64,000 nt of DNA. It comes from Plasmopara viticola (taxonomy: Eukaryota; Oomycota; Peronosporomycetes; Peronosporales; Peronosporaceae). The notes under the pieces were generated by a model. It made no database searches. It was given only the letters and a program-made list of their open reading frames with translations, and had not been told where the DNA came from. The DNA lies in contig MBPM02000025.1 of assembly GCA_001695595.3 (NCBI GenBank), positions 496,001-560,000 on the forward strand, read 5' to 3'. Position 1 is the stretch's first letter. Each line of letters opens with the position of its first letter. Of this stretch, positions 23,001 through 36,047 are shown piece after piece. Both the position numbers and the translations under genes were made by a program.

Positions 23001-24149
23001 TCTTTCCGTATACGATCCCTCCGGAATTTATACACTCTCGCTGTTACTTTTGTTTGTGCAGAGGGAGCCAAGCTTTACGAGCAGAGGTGGTAACCAAATT
23101 GATGTCTGGGTTTTAAAATCCAATTACCAATCTCAGTTTTCATTGTTGACTTTTGTTTTTATTTCGTGTCATTGGTAGTTTTGGTAATTAAGCGGTCATC
23201 CATGCTGTTCTCCTGTTATTAATTGAGCTCGATGGCGGTGCTGACTTGAACTTTATCGGGGCTTTTTTGCATGTGGCAACAGCGGCATCACTTCAATAAA
23301 TTGGATATATGTATATATCGCCTAGACTTTCTATGTATGCATGAACGTAGTTCTTAAAACGCTTGACTCTTTCTAACTTCCAACCAAGCAAGCCTTTTGT
23401 TCCAGCGCTTTGTGGGATAACAGTACTGGCGGATGCAGTTGTAATACACCATGATCTGCCACTTAGGCTCTTTGCACCTTTGACACACCAAAACGTTGTC
23501 ATTCGATCGGATGATATGTATTACCACAGCACTAACAAGTCAAACGCTTTTAGTACTATCGATCTTCAAAGTGGTGCAGCTGCAACGCTAGCACTAAAAC
23601 AATTTGTCCGATCGAATGCGACAGCTCGGATTTTTGCTTATTGATCTTGATCTGCCTTTATTAGATCGATCGGGTATTTAATACGGCTCATCTTGTTCCG
23701 CCGCGGCAGCATAAATCCTGCACATGTCACCATCGCACCCCTATCCACTTATGTCAGAACAGCTATGGCATTTCACGTGAACAAATTTTAAGAATTACGC
23801 TTCGGACCAAGTCTGACCACTTTAAGCGTGATCTAGTTTCAGCAATACCTTATCGATCCAAAGAGAGCTCGTCCTTGGTGAGTCTTTTGCACACAAAAAT
23901 AGCTGAACACCCTAATCACGGCCTCCTTACGTTGTAATGCGATCAAATATGGATACGCGACTCGTCCGATCTCTTCACCCCGTGGTAATGATGCTGGGTG
24001 AAAGCTTACTAATCGCGAAATTGTCTGACTCTCAGGCTGTACTTCTTTCGGTATCTTTGTGCGGTGCGACTGAGTGTGTGGTGCCACTATGTGCAGGAGT
24101 GGTGAGTAAGAACCCCATTTCCGAATAGTATTTTGTTTGGTGTCTGATC
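20034..24149. other. Gene-free, probably repeat-derived spacer
   Basis: No intact gene seen. A possible gypsy RT motif occurs near 23.5 kb (listed separately). On the minus strand at about 22130-22330 there is an open stretch reading KLSVLDSKSDQVEF and LYAGDLNDRLTVVPEV, which may be another retroelement remnant; I could not assign it. Confidence 0.35.
23500..23645 (+). pseudogene. Possible gypsy reverse transcriptase motif fragment
   Basis: The frame reads SDDMYYHSTNKSNAFSTIDL then QSG, which resembles the gypsy RT segment around the first catalytic Asp (FSTIDL.SGYHQ). The rest of the domain is not readable, so this is weak. Confidence 0.3.
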
Positions 24150-24949
24150 CCGTAATATGAAAGCCTTCATCCTATCGCCTCCCATTCCAGATCAAACTCT
24201 GCGCGATTGTTTATTGTGCGTTCCTGCAGCCGCAGATAGCCGACTTGCGGATACGAACGACAACTGACTTCGTACTAGCCATTACGGTAGTGGTGGCCAC
24301 TTCTGGTTGCCGTGAACCTCACGTCAAGAAGCAGTAAGCTCTGTCAAGTTTTAAAGAGACAGCGACTGCTACGGATTGTAATATGTCATGGACTGCTCTT
24401 TTCGTCTCTGAAACATCTAACAATAATGCTCGACGCCATACTGTCGAAGGAGATTAACCAAATGCTGTGGTTCTCCGGGCGCACCAATTTGACATTGTTT
24501 CTGTTTGCTTTTCAAGTTCACCGCTTCTGAGACTCCAATATGTTGAGGCAAAAAGCTTTTCGGTTTTGATCGCTTTAATTGCTGTTTGGTCTTAGATCTG
24601 GATGCGAGGTATGATCTAATTTCGGGTGAAGCGTAATATACACAAAGCTACATGGAGGTCCAACACAAAGCGCCTTTAGCTTTGATATTAGCAGCATTAA
24701 TCGGTCATAAATTACTCTCTGCCAAGATTCCAAATTGCTATTGGCGTCGACTCTGGACCAAGATACTCAACGTGCTAGAAGCTAAACTCATAGAGATGGA
24801 CACGGATGATGTCAAGGACAAGAGCCCGTAATGTGAAGTGGCACATTACCTATTGAGCAACGTTCGGCTCCACAAGTCTATGGAGCGTGAAATAGTTTGC
24901 TCCGAAGGGCTTCGATAAGCAAAATTCTTTGATGGACGTCGAAGGGTAT

Positions 24950-25830
24950 AGTGAAGCATCGATTTACAATCGATTCGACACGATTATGACACGAAGTGTC
25001 TCGGCAAATGCGTCATATTCATCAGAGAAGAAGACGTGAGAAACATCGCTAAGCAAAAAATACTTTTAAGCTATGGGACTGATTTAGATGTATCAGTAGA
25101 GCCCGATAGCGCTAGGCCGTATACCCGTAGAAAGCTTATACGATCGAAGGCACCACCAACACGGAAAATAGTGTGATCAGTGCATCGTCGGCGCAGAAGA
25201 AGTTTCTTTTTTTGGGTGCTTTACTAAATACATGCCATTTGGGCAGGTCCCGCTGAATTCAAGATTATATTGATTTGAGCGCCATTGATTCAAACATTTT
25301 TTTTAGAATGTGGCTCAATCTGTCTACTCGCACAAGTTCAATGATAATTCAAAAAAATGTCTATTCAATCTTCCGAGAAGTACACAAAATTAATTCAAAA
25401 ATCTGGGCATTGAGGGGTGTTTGTAAAAGGCAAAGAAAGCTTGTTACAGGCACTAATCTTGACATTGCCAAATCCAGAATGAACGTTCAGTGTCGTCTAT
25501 AGTGAGACAGGTTTTGCCATCGTCACTGCATCACTGCAAATATATGCCGAGGGACAAGGTCGAGTAATTGCGCTTATAATTTGACAGTCTTGGGCTTATA
25601 GTTTGTCCGTAAACAAAGCATTTGCGATGATGTGTGCTTTCGTCCCTTAAGGTTTGCCTGCGATGCTTCAAGCCATTTGTAATCTACACAGACCATGCAT
25701 CACTACGCATTGCCACACAATGGCTCAGACATTTGGAAAAAAATACATCAACTCTTCTTTTTACGAAGACTATATCCGGGAGGAAATTTATATTTGGAAA
25801 TCACTTTGCTTTCGATGTAAACTGACGACA
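24950..25830 (+). pseudogene. Gypsy RT/RNase H relic (copy A, plus strand)
   Basis: Broken reading frames include FRMWLNLSTRTSS (the RT/RNase H connection), SLLQALILTLPNPE followed by a stop and TFSVV, FAIVTASLQIYAEGQGRVIA (the usual DASD..IG..LLQ.DAEG.. region) and FKPFVIYTDHASLRIATQ, which is the gypsy RNase H signature. Several stops and frameshifts. Confidence 0.75.
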
Positions 25831-27059
25831 AGCAATATACTCAAGAGAACATTTCGACTAAAGATGAGAAAAGTACATGACCAAAATTAGAGTGTCATCG
25901 CTCTTGACCAACTCATGTTTGTATCGAGGTCAGGAGTGATGAAGGCTGAAGCGCACGCACCCAAAGAAGAACAACGAGTAATATGTGTTCATCCAGATTG
26001 TGTTGGTACAAGAGAAGCTATATTGACGCGCAGCTATCCTCGTCATCACTGTCAGGAGCTGGTGGCCACGTAGACTTGAAGCCTTAGGGTTCTGAGCTGT
26101 TTAAATGCCGTTACCACTGTCTATGACTAAATGGCGCCCGCACTTTAATAAGTTTTCAATAGTATGGGCTTTACTACGATTCGGGCCAGATAATTGAGGG
26201 GGCGTTGGCACCGAGTTGTATGCAGACACAGACACAAAAGGTTGACTTTCAGATTTATGTTTTAGGATGGAGTACCACGAACTCTGTCATGAAGGGCACA
26301 GATCGAGTGACTTACTCACGAGGCGATGTGACTACGTGAGCTACGACCGAGAGCCAATCGGACAAAATCTGGAACTTTCAAAGTTGTAGCACCCAGTGTT
26401 TGTCTGTAAACAATCGAGGTCGTCGGTTTTACCACGTACCCGCCTTTTTTATGCATTAACAAGACGTCGGCTGGAGTGGCAATCATGTAGAGCACATTCT
26501 CGCGCGACAACGTCAACAGAGTCAAATGTAGCCTTTTTGTGAAGTTAAAAGATTTCTTTACACCGAAAAAAAACTAATGGAAGTTGAGTGTAAGGCCTAA
26601 CTCAGCGATATTGCCTTAACATTTTGAGAGCATTCTATTATAGTAAATAGCGTCTTCGGCAAAAGTGAGCTTCTCAGCTTAGTAAAACGCGCTTCAAGCC
26701 CGCGAACGGGGTTCAAACTGGGTCGAGGAAAGTACTCAAACTTTTAGCACTCAATGATGCCGAGGCAAGTGGGTCAAAATGCTCAGAACTTCTTCACTTC
26801 TAGTAGAGGGTAACCGACGCGCGTGGCACCAGTTTGCTTTACGAGCAATTGAATCGTGATCCAGAAGCATAATGCTTTTATCCGACGATACTGTATCATG
26901 TTTAGGCACAATGAGTTTGAATTCGAAAGTGGCTGCTTCAGTCCTCGACGTTCACCAAAAGCGGACGACCGATTTGTATTGCAATAACCTTTCAGGTGCA
27001 GAAGCGATACAAGTCACAACGGCAAATTCTGATACGCAGTAAATTTCAAAGGTACGTAT

Positions 27060-27760
27060 CGACTTGTATGACGGCAAAAATTTTATACATTGCATGTCTA
27101 TGAGGCTATGATACACCATTTGGCGGTCTTCTTGGTTGAGCGAAACATATGGCTTGGTATGCACGCTCCAGTTGTAGAAATGGGTCTGCACATATGCTGA
27201 CGTGCCAAGTGGGGCAATTGATAAGACGTTCCGATTGCGGCCGCACCATTGGCAAGTTTACCGGTGCCATTTCGCTGTTACTATACCATGACAATGGATT
27301 CGCTGCCAAGCTTGCCGAAGCACTCGGCGGGCAACGTTGGGAATATTATCTTTGTCGATCGCCTGAGCAAAATGGCTTATAGCAACTGTTCGGACATGAT
27401 CAATGGCGTCAGACAAGCACTGCTGTTTCAATCGTGCTTCTTAACAGTATGGCCTCACAGAGTCGATCTTATGAGCTACTAGCTTTGCTGGAAAGAGTAT
27501 TTCCAAAAACTTGGCACTAGACAGAAAATGTACGCAGTGGACCGTCCACAGAAGCCAATGACCAGACAAAGAGATTAAAAAGCGTCATCGAATACGTAAT
27601 ACACAGTGTATGCACAGAAACGTCAATGAGCTATTGTAGCATGGTTCCGCTTCCATAGTTTTCTTCAAAATTAATCGTTTATATTTTCACAGGCTACTCG
27701 ATGTGCTACGTGAATGTTGTAGCCAACCCTCGCGTTCCGTCAATTTTATCACATTGTGCT
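27060..27760 (+). pseudogene. Gypsy integrase relic (copy A, plus strand)
   Basis: Reads FVDRLSKMA at 27351-27378, then LGTRQKMYAVDRPQ and IEYVIHSVCTET in shifting frames, the order seen in gypsy integrases (VDRLSKM... LGT.L.MS...HPQTDGQTER). The zinc-binding N-terminus is only faintly visible at about 27.15-27.25 kb. Non-functional. Confidence 0.75.
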
Positions 27761-29159
27761 TCATGGCCCAAAAGAGCCGCGCAGCTTGATGAAATTGGCT
27801 TTCCATACGCCCAAGACCTTGTGTCTAAAAACTTTTTGTCTTAGCTTTATATAAGCGTGTATGATGTGTCACTTGCCAATAGGCGTTATGGTCAGCGTGA
27901 TCTTGTGAACCATACTAATTTCGAATCATTTCCGCAAAATTTTGGCATCATACAGAAATGCGTCAATGACGTCTTACGGCTCCTTCTGATAAGACCACTG
28001 CCCTCGCATGCATTGTTTGCTTCCGTTATACGTCATTATTACGACGTACACTTTGGACAGGTGGTTACGCTGAATGCTGGTTTCATGAAACCACATCGCG
28101 ATATTCTTTTTTAAGAACGATTGACCACCGCTTGCATTAGGCATCTCTTTGGTGCGCTCTTTCAAGAAGCGGTGAGAAGCCCACAACTTCGGCTGTGGTA
28201 TTCGCCTGATTTGCGCCATGTCCTGCTTAAGCCGAGCTTTCATGAAGAAACAATTTCTCAAAACTATTATGCGATTGACCGCATTTACTCCTCGATTATG
28301 ATGGTACATACGTGCTTTCGTCGTCTACACACATACTCAGTCTAGACTCTTCTTGTGCAGGATCGAGCGCCTTACACTGCTCAATGGGCACCATGCGCTG
28401 CTGCTTTTTCATTGATAAAAGTTGTGATTTCAAGGAGACGTTTTGTCTCGCAATTGTCTGAGAGTGCACGTACGTGAATTGAGGCATCGACGTCCATATT
28501 CACGAAACGTTATGCTAACTGAAGTCTGTAAGGAGCGAAATTTGGGTCGCACAACATGTATCAAAAAGACAGCGTTCGCTGCATCATTCTCAGACTGCTT
28601 CGTCTTGCATGACATGTAGCAAACACTGACCACGACGTTCGTTGCTAAAAGCTTACGTGCCAATTCACGTATTTGACTGGGGCCTTACTCGAAATATCGT
28701 ACCCCGTATGAATGTTATACGCAGCTTGCTAAAAAGCAAGCGCTATCAACGAGTAGCGTTTGTCCGTGAATAGCATAGACAGCCAAGCCAATCACGGCAT
28801 GCAGCGACTTCTGTCAACCACGAGCTCTTTTCGGTGGCCCACGCTCTATTTCACGCTGAGAAGATGAACCCTGCTCAGACTGCCTTGACTGATGTCCATT
28901 ATGCAATAGAGGTAGCTTATTATAAGCACGGCTAAGTGGTATACATTTCACACACAGTGCCTCTATTGAAAGCCAGCGATACATCCGACAAGTGCTGTAC
29001 ACGACGCGCAGCGCACAATGCTTTTCATGCCACTATACGCTTCGTCCGCTGCTTAAAAAACCCTGCATTTGACACTACTACTGACGCTTACTTGGCGCTG
29101 TCAAATTCGCTTGCTCAAAGAAGTAAGTCATTTTACCATTCATCAGCGGCTTCTTGCAT

Positions 29160-31400
29160 TGACAGCTTACCAGAAAGCGATGCCTAAGACGAAAGGCAGC
29201 AGAATAAAGTTGCACCGGCTGGAGCTTGAAAGGTCAAAGTAGGGGCTTAAGATTCGAAATATTTGGTGGTCCTGCGTATTGTGGAACCGCCAAAACTTGG
29301 ATCACATTTACGACAATCGCATCAACGCGATCATGTCGCCGCAACTACATGCATGATCTGTTCACTGTCAATTCAATCAAGAAGTTCTGGTCGCCAAACA
29401 AGCGCAATCAGGGTGCCGAAGATACATCAGGATCTGGAGTCTTGGCGATCATAATACTATTTGGGATGGATCCAATAAACTTTGGGTGCGACAAATACAT
29501 ACGAAGGCCGATGGTGACACCAACTCATGCCGTTTTAAGACCATGAAACGGTTTGATGACAAGATGTCGATCTTGTTTAACTTCCGAACTTAACTTTAAA
29601 AGCAGTGGGCTTTTCGCAAAACGCGGCACAATATCGCCTAAATTAAATACTCTAATAAGTTTATTTTCGTGTTCGTCTGAGAAAGCTTTATTCTGCCTAT
29701 CTTGATTGAATGCAATTGATTTCCTTGCCCTGCCAATTTAATATCTAGTTGACTTGCTATTTCTTTTTAGTTCTGGTCATAAACAAAACACAAGAATTGA
29801 AGCTTCTCCTCAAAAGCGCTCGACTGTGAAAAATTAGCGAAGCTTAAAAATATTCACAACGATACGTACAAAGCCCGCAAATGCGTGATCCGCGTTTTTA
29901 ATTGCAAAATTTAAGTATTTACAGCTTAAAGACCCACAAATGTGACACCTATCGCATGCGTTGTGTGGAGACTATAGCTTCCGTCTGATATGGATGACAC
30001 TAACGGAGAATTTTAGTAGTTGAAATTGCATTTACTAGAACGTAGCGCTTAATCGCGGGTCATTACCCGACACGACTGTTCGGAAAGCAATAGTATTTCA
30101 AAATCGTATCTATAAACATATTTTCCTTACAAATTAAAAGAAACAGGTAGATAGTTCAAAAAATGGCACTTTGCCCGCATTGTCATTGACCTTTGACAGA
30201 CTAAAGACGAAGCCGATATTATGTACTTCCAACAACTCGCTGATATTAGTAGGCTCTTTAAGCACTCGCCGTGTAAGCTGCGTGTTTTACCCCAGGGCAG
30301 TCCCCACATACATAATCACCTACTTACCGTCAGCAAGCTGTGTCGAACGAAAAAAAGTGTTTTCTTTTGAACAAGTTCAAGCATTACGATGACTTATTGA
30401 ATTTTGGATCGTCGTCGTTCGAAAAATCGACTTGACCTGGTACGCCCACCAACTTCTACTCACTTCTAACAATGCGACTACGATATTAAATCGAATTTAA
30501 AGCGGATATATATAGTGTGTATGCCTTGCCAATTCGCTCGTGAAACAGCCTCTTAAGCTTTTGTTGTGGGCCGGCTCATAATCTGGCTGCGCGAAAGCGC
30601 ATCGGCAAGCTCATTTGGCTTGGCCCGTGTGAAATTCCGCAAAGGATGACCCTTCTTTCGGACAAATGAATTTATTTGGCACCGTCCTTATATACGCACG
30701 ATCTTATCGATTACAAAGGGATAAGGATCCCGAAGATCGCTAAAACTTTGCCAGTGAGTACTTTAGAGCAAGTAGTTTTTACTATAAACGGAGTACTTTT
30801 GTTCGGCAGTACTTAGGTTCCTGGTCTGTATTTACGTGACTCGCTAACGTCCATTCTTTTTGAGTTGAATTCGCGCGCATACGACGGCATAGTCGAAAGC
30901 GTCGCAAATCAAAATTACTAACTTTATCTTGCTCGTCAAATTTAAAACAGGTGCTTCTTGATAGCCATTCTTGATATTAGCAAATGCATTTTGGTGCTGA
31001 CTTTCCCAGCACCACTTAACGTTCTTTTACCAAATCAGATAGAGGCTTTGCGAGTCCCGCATAGCCAGCATTGTATATGTGTAATGACTCGCTTGTATCG
31101 ACCACATTCTTAAAATTATTTATTAATGTGGGTGTAAGTCAAGCCGAGACGGCTACTGCCTTCTCGGTGTCTGCTCAATACCCATCACCGATAAGCGAGG
31201 ACATTGATCTACTCTGTCGCATAGCCACAATTGCATGAGGTTTATTAGTCTACATGACCTAAAAACCTAGCCTTGGATGACCAAAATGGGTGTACAGAGC
31301 CGGCTGATCTCCTTTGCAGCGGATATAAATGAATAAATCGTCAAAGCATGTCTGAGAAAAAGCCTGTGATTGTAATAAAGTGCTTAGACGTCACCAGACA
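29160..31400 (-). pseudogene. Gypsy RT-RNase H-integrase relic (copy A, minus strand)
   Basis: Read on the minus strand. Near 31.1-31.0 kb: AGYAGLAKPLSDLV, VKWCWES and HQNAFANIK. Near 30.9-30.8 kb: ICDAFDYAVV and RNLSTAEQKYSVY. Near 30.6 kb: AKPNELADALSRS, the conserved end of gypsy RNase H. Further on, about 29.57-29.2 kb, a stretch with SHPKF..S and PDPDVSSAP may be the C-terminal chromo-like region. Every frame has stops. It points toward the plus-strand relic, so the two are tail to tail. Confidence 0.7.
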
Positions 31401-32699
31401 TTTGATAGCTTATGTGAAATTGCAAGCATTCCTATAGCATGCCGCTAGGCGTACCAGCCGCCATCGGGGCATACTTAACTTTACTTATCGGATTTGATGG
31501 CAGATAGCTATCATATCCAGTGCAGTTTAGAGTGTGCATCCGAGTATGATGAAAAAGAGATGCACCCTAAATTATATGAGGTACCGCTACACTGTTTAGC
31601 TGACTGTAAGCATATAAAAATCGCCAATTTCCGCTCAATTGTGAAACTCAGAATGATGGGAATCATCGAGAGGGTGAAGAATCCCTCACAACGTGCTTTG
31701 AGCGATTAGGGTGAAGAAAACAGCAATAATCTCACATTGCTTTCGTAACATGGTGATTACCGAGAGACCCAGTTCTTCGTGCCTAGCACAAAATCAGCTT
31801 CGGGCTTAATCTCCTTTATCCAGTGGAAGTATTATAAGACATCACATCTGCGTATTTTTTGGATAAAGTAAAAACTAAAATATTGTATCTTCCAGGATCT
31901 CTGACATTGTGCGCGACGCACGCTTCCTGAGAGGCTGATCTAAGCTAATGCAGAAGACATTCTTATAAGCATTTCCATCTCTAGATATCATCTTTTAAAT
32001 ATATTCAGCATTTGAGTCAGCCTTACCTTAACTTTTCGAGATTTTCGAAGTGCACCCGTCTCAATGTCGACCTACTTCGAAATATTAATTGCGACTGAAT
32101 TCGCATCGAATCCTTATTCTCTTCTTGTGAAGCTATTATACTCGCTATGGATAAAAAATCTCTGCCAACCTTGCTTTGCGAGGCTGCGTTAATCGCTTGC
32201 GAGACATTGTATCCCGCAGCTGATGATGCTATTTCCCCAATCTATGAAATTGTTTTATGTATTGTGTCTTCCAGCAGTTTGTTACCCTTTTAGAGACCTT
32301 TTGGTACCCGCGACTGAAACCAACCTTCACAAAAATAGAGCCCACATTGGTTGCGCTACTTTAATCAGCTTTTGGCGGCCAGAGCTCTATATACCTGTTA
32401 ATAAAGGTTTCAAGAATTTGTCGATTTCCTTTGAAAAAAATAGCATTTGCGATACCTCCCACATCTCTTCCGGACATGATACTGCTCGAAAATCGCTTCA
32501 AAGTAGCCGTAAGCACTTCAAGAGTCAAAAGATTGCATTCGATACCCTTGTTGCGCGGGTTCGGGCACTGTCGGCCTTCTAATCTTTAGCTCGTTTCTCT
32601 CGAAAGGATCGAGTCTACGTCAATTGCAGACCAGAAAATGACGTTTTGTTGTCAAAAAAATATGGTTGCGCCGCCAGGTCTACTTCGACCCTAGAGACG

Positions 32700-33000
32700 T
32701 TCGAAGTCGCCTTATTAGCCGGTTGGAGAAAGCCGTCTACTTTTACACTCGCTCTTCAGCCAGTTTTGGTTCGTTGCAATCATTTGCCGGTGCTTTAAGT
32801 CGTTGACGGACCAGACTCAGAATGGTTCATCATGCTTCGCGCACCGCTGTTAGAATCTTTTGCAAGGGCTGTCAAGCTATCCAGATTGAGTTCGTGCATC
32901 AACCAAAACCCATCATTATTCGTCTTACTTATTTTCTGTAGAAGACTGTGACCCTGTTTGCAACTAGTTCCTTAAATATGAAGGTGTTGCGACTTCTAAA
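32700..33000 (-). pseudogene. Gag-like relic (copy A, minus strand)
   Basis: Minus-strand reading ELNLDSLTALAKDSNS corresponds to ELNLDNLTALDGNSSS near 52.2 kb in copy B, where a longer piece (KTLKHQQVIAVIQKWLKSE) is still open. Its position upstream of the minus-strand pol relic suggests gag, but this is inference from order. Confidence 0.4.
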
Positions 33001-33430
33001 GCCCTCCAGCAAAGCCAGGGTATACTGAGCTGAAGGTCAACTTCCTCTTTGCCGCAGCCGCATCAGCGGTTGTTGCTGTGATCGGTTGCGCTTAAGTGCA
33101 CTGGGGATGTACTCATTTTGGCAGGCCCACGGACACCAATCTTGTAGACCGAGAAATTGTCCATTTACTGCATTTAAGGAAAGCTTTGAATTTGTGACTG
33201 AATCCACTTGCTACACCATTTTATATCGTCGCTTCCCGCACTAAAAAACGTTAAGTGCGAGGTGAATCATACTTTTTGCAATCCAAAAGCACGTTTGTAC
33301 AATAAGTGACGCCCCAGTAATGGAGGCCTCAATTTATTTATGTACCAATGAAAATTGCGCTTTTCTTGCTTGCATTAGCTTCGAAGCTTGCCAGAAGAAG
33401 CATTGCACTCAATATTACTGCTTTTGCTAA

Positions 33431-34094
33431 ATTAAAGACTGTTTCATTTAGTACAATAATAAACGGGTTCGATTTTACCTTTGATTTCTTATAACTACGA
33501 ATTTTTTCATTTAGTATCTTCCGATTGTAAAGTACAACTGACGATCAAAGTGGTAAAAACGCTGCCTGTTCTATAAGGATACAAATGGCCTGTCTCTACA
33601 GCCATAAACAAGGACTCTTCACTTGATTACGAGCTATTCAATTACACGATGGTTGAATTCAAAACGGAGGTTCGCAGCTACATCGCGTCTATATTAGTAC
33701 TCTAATTGCTAACAGCGACAATTAGTTTGTTAAAATAAACCTTCGCTCTAGCAGTGGCTTTTCAAGCCATCCCCAATGCAATGCGCTCAATTCTCTACAT
33801 GTTTCACGCGGCGCTTAGCCCAGTACAGCAGCGTAGTGGCAATATGCTCAGCCATCGATTCGTCGTCTGCGTGGCATGCATTTTCTACTTCTGCATAATA
33901 AAATACAGCGTACTTTGAGGTTGTCGCGCATGGTTAAATTCATATTATGAGGCTTCATGTTAGCTTCTCTAATATCTTCGTGCCTTTAAGCCTACACCTT
34001 TTCTCCAGCTTCATGATTAAAGTTTGCGAGCTCCCCCCACCCCGTAAAAATTATCACAAATTTACAGCTCCGAAATGTAATTATCTCACAATTT
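33431..34094. other. Spacer downstream of MetRS
   Basis: About 660 bases between duplicate A and the methionyl-tRNA synthetase stop codon. No motif or ORF of note. Confidence 0.4.
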
Positions 34095-36047
34095 CTACGC
34101 TGTTCGGGTCTTGTGCACTTTTGGAAAAGCAACAAATGACTTCGTGTTGCTGAGCACAGCGCCCATCATACGGTTGTCATCAGCAAGCAGTGTTGCTTCA
34201 TTAAGAGATCGCTTGTTTGCTGGAACACCAAAGTAGCTCAATACTTTGGTGGCCGCAATCGGGACGACGGGCTGCATCAATATGGCTGCACCAAAGACAA
34301 AGTTCCTTTAGACTCAAGTAACGACAGCAATGTTTAAAGACGCTGGTGACTGACCGCTCATGCGCGCTGCATCCATGGTTAGATACATTACAGTATCCAA
34401 GCGCTCTCTCGTGACTTTGTATTCGTCGGACGTCGCGTCGCTGATGTGTTTAAGGGTCTTGGATAAAACCCACGGTTCCATCATAGTGAAATATCTACGG
34501 CAAACAGTCAACAGTCAGTCATGTGCGAACTCACATGAGGAATGCTATGCATACTGATTGACGTCATGAAGAAAGAAAATAATCGTTTCTAAGCCGCGTG
34601 CAAACTGTAGAGGCATAAAAGCGTTAGATAATGTTGTTGACCACTTAACACCTCGTATTTGAGCATTTACATCAGGAGCATCAAAAAACTTTTCGACTTT
34701 GGAGGCAAGTGCTTGGCCCTTCGCTACCAACTCCTTGTCTTCTGTCTTGAGACGGTCAAGTTGAGGGCGCTTTGGTACGATCCCATCTATGAGTACCGAC
34801 TTGCCCGTGCAGCGAGAGACCAGGTTACCAAGTGTGTCAGCGAGTTCACTGTTTACACGGTCTTCTAGCATGTCAGCGTTGAAATCCCCGTCATTCGTTA
34901 GCACGCCCTCTCGCAATAAAAAGAAGCGCACAAAGTCAGATCCGTATTTCAAAAGCATCTCGTGCGGATCCACCACGTTGCCCAAACTTTTGGACATTTT
35001 AACGCTCCCAACAGTCCAGTGGGCGTGCGCTACCACCTTTTTTGGAAGCGGAAGCCCCGCTGCCATGAGGAAGGCGGGCCAGTAGATAGCATGAAATTTT
35101 AAAATGTCCTTGCCCACGATATGATATGCAGCTGGCCACGAGTGCGTAGTATCTTTCGGATAGCCGGCACTTGTAAGGTAATTCGTCAGCGCGTCCAGCC
35201 ACACGTAGACACAATGCTTGTCATCATCTAATCGAGCAAAATATAGGCAATTAGGTATCCAATGAGACAAAGCTTAACGACACTTGAGCTCACCCGGCAC
35301 ACGAATCGCCCAGCGAATTTTCTCACTCAGTCGTGACACTGACAAGTCTTTTAAGCCTTCACTGACGGCTGCATGCACTTCGTTGTACCTCGATTTTGGC
35401 ACAATCACGTCAGGGTGGGCGTCCAGCCACTCGAGCAGCCGGTCCTGAAACGCTGAAAGTCTAAATTTGTAATTTTCTTCGCGCAACATTTCGACGGGAT
35501 GTCCGCTTTCCTTCGACACTTTGATCACTTTACCTCCAGAATCCACCTTGTCCTCCACTTGCATCTCGGTAAGGAAACTCTCGTCCGACTTGCAATACCA
35601 TGATTCGTGATCGCCCAAATAAATATGTCCATTTAGGCAAATTTTTCTCCAAAATGCACTCACTGCTTCGTGGTGGTCCTTGTCGCTCGTGCGGATAAAG
35701 CGCGAGTAGTCCACATTGGCCTTTTGAAAAATTTCCTTAAAGCGAGAAGACACCTCATCACAAAAGGCTTTGTAGTCCTGTGCTCCACTCTTTTCTGCCG
35801 CCTCCTGCACTTTGAGACCATGTTCGTCTGTACCTGTGGTGAAAAACACGTCGCTACCCTTAATTTTATGCCAACGAGACAGCGCATCCGCCAGGACGGC
35901 CGAGTGCACGTGGCCGATGTGCGGAGCTGCGTTGACATAGAATATCGGAGTACTGATAAAAGTCTGCGTTGGTGTGATGGCTGAATTAGCGAAGCATGCT
36001 ACTTTTAAACATGGATTGCTCCGCCGACAGGTAATGAAGCGTAACAT
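34095..36047 (-). CDS. MARS2: Methionyl-tRNA synthetase, mitochondrial type, four exons
   Basis: Charges tRNA-Met with methionine. Proposed exons on the minus strand: 36047-35294, 35227-34555, 34494-34355, 34285-34095, giving 585 residues. Introns of 66, 60 and 69 nt have GT..AG ends, and each join keeps frame and restores family sequence. The HIGH motif is APHIGHVHS (HIGH at 43-46); KMSKS is VKMSKSLGN (328-332). The connective region (WYCKSDESFLTEMQVED, SGHPVEML, ENYKFRLS) lacks the zinc-binding Cys sets, as in mitochondrial and some bacterial enzymes. The anticodon-binding region has EPWVLSK, RLDTVMYLTMDAARM and LMQPVVPIAA. A short N-terminal leader with Arg and Lys fits import into mitochondria. 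There is no C-terminal tRNA-binding extension. The donor of intron 3 (GTCAGT) is the weakest. Confidence 0.94.

Larger units (their letters stand above)
24150..33430. repeat. Large duplicate A: composite of decayed gypsy elements
   Basis: This segment aligns in the same orientation with 40905-52740 (copy B). Examples of matched blocks (A/B): 24155-24800/40915-41550, 25190-25810/41880-42490, 26080-27050/43565-45210, 27060-27760/42718-43400, 27850-28700/46470-47320, 29160-29560/48660-49070, 29640-30460/49190-50030, 30580-31720/50200-51280, 32090-33430/51340-52740. Identity looks roughly 70-85 percent by eye, with many indels. Inside are a plus-strand gypsy element (24.7-27.7 kb) and a minus-strand gypsy element (33-29 kb). 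All frames are broken. Confidence 0.85.
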
